A stretch of DNA of 10,457 nt from NCBI GenBank assembly GCA_007134175.1, contig SLLF01000017.1, positions 1-10,457 of the forward strand. Direction: 5' to 3'. Origin of the DNA: Kiritimatiellia bacterium (lineage in GTDB: Bacteria > Verrucomicrobiota > Kiritimatiellia > SLAD01). Below the pieces are notes generated by a model that worked only from the letters and a program-made list of their open reading frames with translations, had not been told where the DNA came from and did no database searches. This document shows positions 5,039-10,457 of the stretch, piece after piece. The position numbers were made by a program, and so were the translations under genes. Within the stretch, counting starts at the first letter, position 1, and each line of letters starts with the position of its first letter.

Positions 5039-7549
5039 TCATTGCACAGCCGCGGCGGCCGACGCGCCCGCGGCATGCAATCTCACGATCCAAGGCCGCA
5101 GCTCGGCGACTGCCGCATCCAGCGTACCCGGGCGCGGCCGGGACCAGGACGCGGATTGCATGCGGTCCGCGATCTTACGAACGCGGGCCGCGGCTTCGGT
5201 CTCTGGCGCGCCGTCCGCCAGCCGTGTGGCCCATTCCAGGAGGCGGTAATCCTGAATGGCCAGGCGCCAGGCCATGAGGCGGACGCTGTACACCGGGCCG
5301 TCCTGGCCCTCATAGAGCAAGGCGTACTTGTTGACTGCGGGGTCGTCGTTCCAGAGCGAGGTGCCATAATGGATGGCCAGGGCGCCGAATGACCAGAGAC
5401 CGAGGCCTTCATAGCCGCGGCGGAAGGCCTCGGCCCCCATGGCCCGAATGGAAAAGGGCGGAATGTTGCGCGCGTAAACCATGTAGGAAGAGAAACGGTT
5501 GGTTCCGGTTGCCCGCGCCCGCGCCAGGACCTCCTCCTGGTCCGCGCGCATATTGAGCTTGGGCACCCACAGATTGACATACGGGGCAATGGCTTCGGCC
5601 ACTCCCGGCTCGGTGCGCGAATAGATGGTCACAAGACGGCGCTGCTCGGGATCGGCCTCGAGGAACAGCTTGCCGGCGGCAATCACGTTTGTCTGCTTTT
5701 CACCCTCCTTGACCTCATCCTCGATGTACCAGACGAAGTTCTCGACCGTCACCCCCCGCTCCTCGAAAAACCGGCGGACCTGGCCGATAAAATACGCGAA
5801 GTTCTCCCGCTCGACGGGGCTCGGCGGCCTGGGTTCGCTCAGGCCCGCGCCGCCCCCGAGCCGCCGCGGCCAGTGGTGCCCATAACGCACCTGCAATACA
5901 TAGAGCGCCTCCGGCCCAAAGTCCGCGATCCAGGGTTCCAGCGCGCTCAGGTCGGGGCCCTTGATGGCTCGTCCCTCGGCATCATATTCGACGGAGTTGA
6001 AGTTCAAATAGGGGAAATAGATTTGGGGGGTGTTTATTTGAAACGCCCGCAGCATTCGCAGGTAGCATTCCTGCTCATGAACAAATGGCGCCCGTCCGCC
6101 ATAGAAACCGCGGGGATGTTCGGGCCGGTAGGGGTCGGCGACCCACGCCTGGGCATAAGGCCTGGGCCCCTGCGGCACCTCAGCGGGCAGCACACGCAGG
6201 GTCAATGGGACTTGCCGGGCGGTTTTCTGTTCGGCGAGGACGCGCACATCAAGCGGAATCGTCCATTCGCCGGGCGCCAGGCCGGTCGTGTTCACCTGCA
6301 ACCACAACACGCCATTCCCCTCGCGCGGCACGGCGATGGCATCCTCGTAGCGCAGCCGCCGCAAGACATCCCGGCGCACCTGCCCTGCCAGTTGAATCTC
6401 GCAGGCCGCATACAATTCGAGGTGGTCAGCGACGGGCGCCCTGGCGCCCGTTCCCGCATGCACCAACATTTGATCGAGCACCGGACCGCGCCGGCGCTGC
6501 CGGGACTCCTCGTTGATCCGGCCCGGCACAACGCGAACTTGCGACAGCGGGCGGCCGCCGGGATGAGCCAGCGCGAACGCCCGCGAAACATGTTCCGCCT
6601 GGAAAGCCTCGATCACAATTTCCTCCATGGGCGCGTCTTCCGGTCCCGGGAGCTCATCCCCGCCCGGCAACCCCAAAGGGGCAACTTCCCACAGGACCAG
6701 ACCCGCGGTGGCCCACGTGGTTTCCCGCAGGGTCCGGCGCGCGGCATCCGCCGCCGCGGAAAAGGCCCGCCAGGAAGACTCATCCCGGACGGAGTCCGCC
6801 AGGACCTCGAGCGCGCGCGCCGCGTCGCTGTTCCGCCAGGCCGCCGGTGCCGAGGCCGCCAGGGCCTCCCAATCGCGGCGGGCGGCCGCTGCGAATGAGC
6901 CGATGACGCCCTCCGCAAAGACCTCCGGATGGTGGAAGCGCGGCCCCGTGGGGGTCCATGTTTGATGGGTCACCGGACCGCTAGTGGTGCGGGTGACGTT
7001 AAAGGCAAGTCGGTCCCCCGGTTGGAAACCATCGGCCCGTCCAATACCGGCCAGCGGAATCACCATCCGCGCGGTCCACGCCGAATCCCCGATCGTCGCC
7101 TCGTGCCGCCAGTCACTGTCGAAATCGGTTGCATCCATGCCAATGGCGTTGTCATAACTCGTCCCCCCGGGTTCCAACGCAAAATGATAATACGTTTCAT
7201 GGCGTCCCCAAGGGGCGATGAAAAACTCCACCGCCTCATATCCCATCCCCCAGTGGATGGCATCGGGTCCATAATTCTCAAGTCGATAGCGGCTTTGGTC
7301 CTCGGGGTGCGCGGCAACAATCTCAACGAACAGATGCAGGCCGTCCGTCGCGATGGTGAAACGGGTCTCCGGCGCCGCCTCCTCGCCCCCCAGGCGATCC
7401 GTAAATTCCCCGTATACGGCCGGCGTCACATCGGCGCCGTAGGGGATCAAGGCTACCCTGGGGGCACGGGCCTCCGCGCCCACATCGCCAACCGTCCAGC
7501 CGCTCAAAAGAGATAGGGCTACCAACGTTTGTAACAGCACCTTTCGCAT
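5039..7549 (-). CDS. Secreted GH123-like/DUF4091 glycoside hydrolase with CBM9-like domain
   Basis: An 836-residue exported enzyme. A signal peptide (MRKVLLQTLVALSLLSGWTV, cleavage near residue 25) is followed by a CBM9/DOMON-like carbohydrate-binding sandwich at about residues 35-220 (AVEFFIAPWG, DSDWRHEATI, WTARMVIPLAGIG). An alpha-helical linker and a beta-sandwich follow (about 225-455), then a TIM-barrel-like domain to about residue 775. The segment FVWYIEDE (605-612) carries adjacent Asp611-Glu612, the position expected for the GH123 Asp-Glu pair used in substrate-assisted cleavage of N-acetylgalactosaminides. LWSFGALAIHYGTSLWNDDP and YSVRLMAWRLAIQDYRLLEW match the typical DUF4091 ending 'svRleA.RdgieDye.L'. 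The ATG has GGAGGT 6 bases upstream. G+C is high, about 80% in 6841-6900. Activity on amino-sugar glycans is possible, but the subgroup is divergent and the substrate is not known. Confidence 0.82.
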   Translation of the reverse strand: MRKVLLQTLVALSLLSGWTVGDVGAEARAPRVALIPYGADVTPAVYGEFTDRLGGEEAAPETRFTIATDGLHLFVEIVAAHPEDQSRYRLENYGPDAIHWGMGYEAVEFFIAPWGRHETYYHFALEPGGTSYDNAIGMDATDFDSDWRHEATIGDSAWTARMVIPLAGIGRADGFQPGDRLAFNVTRTTSGPVTHQTWTPTGPRFHHPEVFAEGVIGSFAAAARRDWEALAASAPAAWRNSDAARALEVLADSVRDESSWRAFSAAADAARRTLRETTWATAGLVLWEVAPLGLPGGDELPGPEDAPMEEIVIEAFQAEHVSRAFALAHPGGRPLSQVRVVPGRINEESRQRRRGPVLDQMLVHAGTGARAPVADHLELYAACEIQLAGQVRRDVLRRLRYEDAIAVPREGNGVLWLQVNTTGLAPGEWTIPLDVRVLAEQKTARQVPLTLRVLPAEVPQGPRPYAQAWVADPYRPEHPRGFYGGRAPFVHEQECYLRMLRAFQINTPQIYFPYLNFNSVEYDAEGRAIKGPDLSALEPWIADFGPEALYVLQVRYGHHWPRRLGGGAGLSEPRPPSPVERENFAYFIGQVRRFFEERGVTVENFVWYIEDEVKEGEKQTNVIAAGKLFLEADPEQRRLVTIYSRTEPGVAEAIAPYVNLWVPKLNMRADQEEVLARARATGTNRFSSYMVYARNIPPFSIRAMGAEAFRRGYEGLGLWSFGALAIHYGTSLWNDDPAVNKYALLYEGQDGPVYSVRLMAWRLAIQDYRLLEWATRLADGAPETEAAARVRKIADRMQSASWSRPRPGTLDAAVAELRPWIVRLHAAGASAAAAVQ

Positions 7550-7555
7550 TCCGAC

Positions 7556-7561
7556 ACCTCC
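7556..7561 (-). promoter_or_regulatory. Shine-Dalgarno of the GH123-like gene
   Basis: GGAGGT on the minus strand, 6 bases before the ATG at 7549, is a near-ideal ribosome binding site and supports this start. Confidence 0.7.
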
Positions 7562-7572
7562 GCATTTCGTGA

Positions 7573-7591
7573 TTCCACTGTGTTAGTGGAA
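7573..7591. promoter_or_regulatory. Perfect inverted repeat upstream of the glycosidase cluster
   Basis: TTCCACT (7573-7579) and AGTGGAA (7585-7591) are exact complements around GTGTT. The centre is about 33 bases upstream of the glycosidase ATG and just before its Shine-Dalgarno. It could be a regulator-binding site or a hairpin in the mRNA leader. It lacks the central CG typical of LacI-family operators, so assignment to the LacI protein of this cluster is not supported. Confidence 0.45.
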
Positions 7592-7685
7592 ATCTAGGGA
7601 CGAACGCCATAGTCGGCAACATTCAACATGGTCATATCAATGCATCAACGATTTAACCAAGTGTAGCACACAATCTTGACCCTTA

Positions 7686-7740
7686 TTCTCGACCCAGCCT
7701 CCGGGCATGGCGGCACTCGGCTTGGCCTCGGCCTTCTCGA
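7686..7740. repeat. GC-rich 41-base core between 7-base direct repeats
   Basis: TTCTCGA occurs at 7686-7692 and 7734-7740, flanking a very GC-rich core in an otherwise AT-richer spacer. On the minus strand an open frame crosses it (stop TGA at 7637-7639) and reads PSAAMPGGWVENKGQD, with no start or ribosome site that I trust. It looks like an inserted or dispersed intergenic element or the tail of a decayed gene. Only one copy is in the window, so neither reading is proven. Confidence 0.35.
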
Positions 7741-7765
7741 AGATAAGTGAGAGGGGAAATTGATT

Positions 7766-7801
7766 TGGTTATAGGGTGGGAGGGACAGAAAGAGATAACC
7801 A
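7766..7801 (-). other. Inverted repeat after the zinc-ribbon gene
   Basis: TGGTTAT (7766-7772) and ATAACCA (7795-7801) are exact complements with a 22-base interval, starting 13 bases beyond the zinc-ribbon stop codon. It may help end or stabilise the minus-strand transcript, but no T-run follows and the loop is long. Confidence 0.3.
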
Positions 7802-7813
7802 GGCTTAAAAGTT

Positions 7814-8188
7814 TTAGCATTCGCCAGCCGCCTCGTCCCGCGGCTCGAAACGATCGCAGGTATCCGTGGCTTCCACTTCGCGACGGTGTACATGGCACCA
7901 CTGGGTGAACGGGTTGACCACGTAATGGGCACAGTACCGGCATAGTCGCTTGTGCTCGTCCGATGCGAACACGTTCGGTTCCGGGGACCGATCCGATTCA
8001 TCGAAAACGGCCGGTCCGGCGGCGCGCGTCTTGAACGGGACCTGATCCTCCTGCTCATAGCGGTGACCGCAGGCGGCACAGGTAAAGGCGTCCCCGACCC
8101 GGGTGAACCCCTCGTAGATCGGCTGCCGAACCACTAACGTGTCCGCGCCGCATACGGTGCAAACAATCTCATTACCCGGCGTGGTCAT
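7814..8188 (-). CDS. Small double zinc-ribbon protein, function unknown
   Basis: A 124-residue soluble protein with two cysteine clusters. The first is a zinc-ribbon pattern, Cys10-x2-Cys13 and Cys37-x2-Cys40 followed by GHRY, at the N-terminus. The second is Cys83-x2-Cys86, Cys98 (in QWCHVHRREV) and Cys111 in TCDRFEP near the C-terminus, resembling small Cys modules that end in C-x-x-F-x-P. The two are joined by a polar, probably flexible linker. A role in metal or nucleic-acid binding is only inference, and I do not recognise a named family. It starts 25 bases after the PfkB-family stop without a clear Shine-Dalgarno, so it may depend on coupling or read-through from the kinase gene. It is the last gene of the accC-led group. 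The alternating AT palindrome TAAAACTTTTA covers its stop codon. Confidence 0.75.
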   Translation of the reverse strand: MTTPGNEIVCTVCGADTLVVRQPIYEGFTRVGDAFTCAACGHRYEQEDQVPFKTRAAGPAVFDESDRSPEPNVFASDEHKRLCRYCAHYVVNPFTQWCHVHRREVEATDTCDRFEPRDEAAGEC

Positions 8189-8213
8189 GATCGTTACGCT
8201 TGATCAACCCGGC

Positions 8214-9134
8214 TCATACCGCTCCCGCCAACATTGCCCGGTAGGCCGCCGCGCGCTCATCCAATGCTTCGCGCGTCAAATGAACCAACCGTTCCAGGCT
8301 GAAAGACTCCACCGCGAACGACGCCGCCACGGTACCCAGCAACATGGCCTGTCGCAACCGCTGCGGCGTTACTTCCCCGCCAGCCGCCAAGGCCCCCATC
8401 AAGCCGCCGGCAAAGGCATCACCCGCACCGGTGGGATCCACCACCTCACGCAGCGGATAGGCCGGCAAGAGCACGATACCGTCGGATCCGAATAACATGC
8501 TGCCGTGCTCGCCTTTTTTGATCAGCACGTAACGCGGCCCCATGGCCAGCAAGCGCTCGGCGGCCACCGGCAACCCGTGCACCCCGGTCAGTGCGCGTGC
8601 TTCCGACTCGTTCAAGGTCAGCAGGTCCACCCGCCCAATCATTTCCTCCAGGTTGTCGCGCTGGATGTTGATCCACAAATCCATCGTATCCATGGCGACA
8701 AAGCGCGGTTGCGTCATCTGGTCCAATACCCGGCGCTGCAGGTCCGGTCCGATATTGGCCAGGAACAAGAACGGAGCGCGACGATAGGTGGCCGGTAGAT
8801 CAGGGTTAAAATCCTCCAGCACATTCAGCTCCGTCGCCAGCGTGCGGCGCTCGTCCATGTTCGTCATGTACTCGCCGCTCCAGCGAAACGTTTGGCCGGG
8901 CACCGTTTGCAGACCAGCCAGATCGATATCGAGGTCATCAAACCGCGCACGGGCTGCACGGGGCAGATCCTCGCCCACCACGCCGACCATACCGGTGCGG
9001 GTAAAACGCGAGGCCGTGGCACAAGCGAAACTGGCCGATCCGCCCAGCACCTCCTGCCGGCGGGCCTGCGGGGTAATAATGGTGTCGATACCAATCGTGC
9101 CGACCACCACGAGATCAACGTCAGGCGTCGCCAT
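8214..9134 (-). CDS. PfkB-family carbohydrate kinase
   Basis: A 306-residue kinase of the ribokinase/PfkB family, which phosphorylates a sugar or nucleoside with ATP in the cytoplasm. Signature 1 is seen as EVLGGSASFACATAS (residues 28-42), with VGVVGEDLP (50-58) after it. LTLNESEA (172-179) and IKKGEHG (205-211) are the usual mid-domain motifs. VDPTGAGDAFAGG (232-244) holds the anion hole and the catalytic base Asp239. The length is normal and all key residues are present, so the enzyme should be active. The ATG at 9134 has AGGAGGA 8 bases upstream, and the gene overlaps the end of the AmaP-like gene by 14 bases, a sign of tight coupling. The N-terminus (VVVGTIGIDTIITP) resembles a widespread but uncharacterised sugar-kinase subgroup, so the substrate is not known. 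It is not an evident fructokinase or ribokinase. Confidence 0.9.
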   Translation of the reverse strand: MATPDVDLVVVGTIGIDTIITPQARRQEVLGGSASFACATASRFTRTGMVGVVGEDLPRAARARFDDLDIDLAGLQTVPGQTFRWSGEYMTNMDERRTLATELNVLEDFNPDLPATYRRAPFLFLANIGPDLQRRVLDQMTQPRFVAMDTMDLWINIQRDNLEEMIGRVDLLTLNESEARALTGVHGLPVAAERLLAMGPRYVLIKKGEHGSMLFGSDGIVLLPAYPLREVVDPTGAGDAFAGGLMGALAAGGEVTPQRLRQAMLLGTVAASFAVESFSLERLVHLTREALDERAAAYRAMLAGAV

Positions 9135-9675
9135 CCAACAGGTCCTCCTGCGGCCCGGCCTCGCCGACCAGCTCCTTCACCTGCACGCGGATATGCTTGA
9201 TGTTCGTCAACCCCATGTTTTGCTGCAAACTGTCGCGTACCCGCTCCTGCAGCAACTGGCACAGTTCGGGGATTTGCGTACCGGCCCTGATCCGGAGCTC
9301 CAGATCGATGTCGATTGAGCGGCCGCGCGCGTGCACGCAGGGTTTCAGCGACACAATAGCCGCGAACTCGTCACCGATCTTACCGATAAATTCGTTCACC
9401 GCCCGCAGCAGAATGGAAACGGTCGTGCCGTTGTGCTGGAAGGACAAATACGGTTCACCGTGCGCCCGTCCGACGCAACCGCTGACCACATGGACCAGCA
9501 CCAGCGCGATCACGCCCAGTCCCGCCAGCAATCCCCAGCCGCGCTCTTCACGCCAATCTGCCAGGCACTGCGCCCAGTGGTCCGGATAGTAGGCCATGTG
9601 AATCATGGCCACACCCAACCCCAGCAACAGCACCAGCAAAGCCAACCCGGTCACGATATGGACAAATCGTCTCAT
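9121..9675 (-). CDS. AmaP/Asp23-like membrane protein
   Basis: A 184-residue protein with two N-terminal membrane segments (about residues 5-27 and 48-67) joined by a charged loop (DWREERGWG). A soluble alpha/beta domain follows (about 75-168): VSILLRAVNEFIGKIG, then SLKPCVHARGRSIDIDLELRIRAG, then LLQERVRDSLQQNMGLTNIKHIRVQVKEL. This matches the alkaline-shock membrane anchor AmaP and the Asp23/Gls24 fold, including the typical 'v...v...v...tGl.i..V.V.V..' ending. In Firmicutes AmaP anchors Asp23 at the cell envelope. I chose the ATG at 9675 over the in-frame GTG at 9693 because AAGGAGA lies 5 bases before it. It follows accC by 45 bases and overlaps the kinase gene by 14. The Asp23-accC neighbourhood also occurs in Bacillus subtilis (accC-yqhY). 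Its function here is inferred from the family only. Confidence 0.8.
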   Translation of the reverse strand: MRRFVHIVTGLALLVLLLGLGVAMIHMAYYPDHWAQCLADWREERGWGLLAGLGVIALVLVHVVSGCVGRAHGEPYLSFQHNGTTVSILLRAVNEFIGKIGDEFAAIVSLKPCVHARGRSIDIDLELRIRAGTQIPELCQLLQERVRDSLQQNMGLTNIKHIRVQVKELVGEAGPQEDLLDGDA

Positions 9676-9680
9676 TGCTA

Positions 9681-9687
9681 TCTCCTT
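9681..9687 (-). promoter_or_regulatory. Ribosome binding site fixing the AmaP-like start
   Basis: AAGGAGA on the minus strand, 5 bases before the ATG at 9675, decides this start over the GTG at 9693, which would overlap it. Confidence 0.65.
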
Positions 9688-9696
9688 CGTCACGAA

Positions 9697-9710
9697 CGGT
9701 CGGTAGACCG
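9697..9710 (-). other. Small hairpin between accC and the AmaP-like gene
   Basis: CGGTC (9697-9701) and GACCG (9706-9710) form a perfect 5-base stem with a 4-base loop in the 45-base gap. It may be an mRNA processing or stability feature; there is no T-run to make it a terminator. Confidence 0.3.
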
Positions 9711-9720
9711 CTCCTTACGG

Positions 9721-10457
9721 TTATCTTTTCGGGGGGGCTACAAACGTACCTTCCGCCAGGTACTCGTCAAGAAACTTGGTGGTGTATTCACCCCGCGCGA
9801 ACCGCGAGTCCAGCAGTACGGCAATGCCCAATGGCACTGTGGTGTGCGGCCCCTCAATCGCAAACTCGTTCAACGCCCGCACCATGCGCTGGATCGCTTG
9901 TGTCCGGTCAGGCGCATGCACCACCAGTTTGCCGATCATACTGTCGTAATACGGCGAAATATCGTAGCCGGAATAGACGTGCGACTCGATGCGCACACCG
10001 GCGCCGCCCGGGAAATGCACCCACTGCACATGGCCCGGTGACGGGGTGAATTGGCGATACGGATCCTCGGCATTGATGCGAAATTCGATGGAATGGCCAT
10101 CCAGCTTGACATCCTTCTGGGCAAACGACAGTGGTTCCCCGGACGCCACTCGGATCTGTTCCTTGATCAGGTCGACCCCGGTGATTTCCTCGCTGACCGG
10201 GTGTTCAACCTGAATGCGCGTATTCATTTCCATAAAGTAAAACTCGTTCGCGGCCGCATCATACAGAAACTCAATGGTTCCGGCATTGCGGTACTTGACC
10301 GCCTCGGCGATCTTGACGGCGGCGCGATGAATGCGCTTGCGGGTATCCGCATCCAGGATGGGGCTCGGCGCTTCCTCGATGAGCTTCTGATGCCGTCGTT
10401 GTATACTGCAATCGCGCTCGCCCAGGTGCAGCACGTGACCGTGATGGTCGGCAATAA
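9721..10457 (-). CDS. accC: Biotin carboxylase of acetyl-CoA carboxylase, C-terminal part (cut by window edge)
   Basis: The last 245 or so residues of AccC, the subunit of acetyl-CoA carboxylase that carboxylates biotin on the carrier protein using ATP and bicarbonate, the first committed step of fatty acid synthesis. The frame is open to the window edge. Visible family blocks are LGERDCSIQRRHQKLIEEAP, FMEMNTRIQVEHPVSE (holding the catalytic Glu, Asn and Arg of the E. coli E288/N290/R292 region), GVDLIKEQIRVASG, FRINAEDP, GVRIESHVYSGY (with the Arg equivalent to E. coli R338) and YYDSMIGKLVVHAPDR. The match is close to typical AccC along its whole length, with no sign of decay. The GTG at 10434 is internal, so the real start lies outside. 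An accB gene would be expected just upstream, beyond the edge. It leads the group that continues with the AmaP-like gene, the kinase and the zinc-ribbon gene. Confidence 0.96.
   Translation of the reverse strand, partial: IADHHGHVLHLGERDCSIQRRHQKLIEEAPSPILDADTRKRIHRAAVKIAEAVKYRNAGTIEFLYDAAANEFYFMEMNTRIQVEHPVSEEITGVDLIKEQIRVASGEPLSFAQKDVKLDGHSIEFRINAEDPYRQFTPSPGHVQWVHFPGGAGVRIESHVYSGYDISPYYDSMIGKLVVHAPDRTQAIQRMVRALNEFAIEGPHTTVPLGIAVLLDSRFARGEYTTKFLDEYLAEGTFVAPPKR

Noticed and set aside
4927..5076. Upstream extension of the PEP-CTERM frame by 50 codons
   Set aside because: The extension is acidic and polar and would bury the signal peptide. The ATG at 4926 has a strong Shine-Dalgarno directly upstream.
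5873..6898. Long plus-strand open frame (341 codons) inside the glycosidase gene
   Set aside because: It is antisense to a gene with signal peptide, recognised domains and a strong ribosome site. Its translation is rich in Arg, Pro and Gly with no family resemblance, as expected for a shadow in high-GC DNA.
7661..7671. GTGT-AGC-ACAC palindrome as an operator
   Set aside because: Arms of 4 bases are too short to separate from chance, and it is far from any start codon with a defined promoter.
7645..8079. Minus-strand open frame overlapping the zinc-ribbon gene in another frame
   Set aside because: It is rich in Arg, Ser and Pro with no domain, while the other frame carries two ordered cysteine modules.
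1..10457. CRISPR array, tRNA or rRNA genes, transposase or integrase genes
   Set aside because: No regularly spaced repeats, cloverleaf-like segment, rRNA-like block or recombinase motif was seen in either strand.

Overview
The window looks like a piece of the chromosome of a free-living bacterium of the Planctomycetota-Verrucomicrobiota-Chlamydiota superphylum. Kiritimatiellota or Lentisphaerota, or another Verrucomicrobiota lineage, fit best. This is inferred from the gene mix: sulfatases, a PEP-CTERM surface protein, a lone prepilin-type protein with a GFTLVELL leader, a GH123/DUF4091-type secreted glycosidase with a CBM9-like domain, a GH4 enzyme, and a LacI-type regulator whose hinge reads NPLVSAL. 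No ribosomal or tRNA marker is present, so the assignment is tentative.

Layout. (1) Positions 1-479, plus strand: the C-terminal 158 residues of a sulfatase, cut by the window edge and followed by a possible terminator. (2) Positions 480-684: a convergent intergenic spacer with a tandem 8-mer and an inverted repeat. (3) Positions 7549 down to 685, minus strand: a compact carbohydrate cluster read in the order secreted GH123-like glycosidase, PEP-CTERM protein, sulfatase N-terminal remnant, pseudopilin, GH4 glycosidase, LacI regulator. From the PEP-CTERM gene onward the spacings are about 10, 1, 27 and 7 bases, which suggests one transcript; 112 bases separate the PEP-CTERM gene from the glycosidase gene. 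(4) Positions 7550-7813: a spacer with a hairpin just upstream of the glycosidase, a GC-rich 41-base core between 7-base direct repeats, and a weak inverted repeat. (5) Positions 10457 down to 7814, minus strand: a housekeeping-like group made of biotin carboxylase (accC, cut by the edge), an AmaP/Asp23-like membrane protein, a PfkB-family kinase and a small double zinc-ribbon protein.

How the genes may work together. The secreted glycosidase would act outside the cytoplasm on a polymeric or amino-sugar-containing glycan, sulfatases would remove sulfate esters, and the NAD-dependent GH4 enzyme, which has no signal peptide, would split the imported oligosaccharide. The LacI protein, last in the cluster and only 7 bases after the GH4 gene, is the obvious candidate regulator. 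The PEP-CTERM protein and the pseudopilin add surface or secreted parts of unknown role. The substrate cannot be read from the sequence. The most distinctive observations are the broken sulfatase wedged inside the operon, the recurrent but unexplained pairing of a pseudopilin with glycan-degrading genes, and slippage-prone tracts in and before the GH4 and pilin genes.
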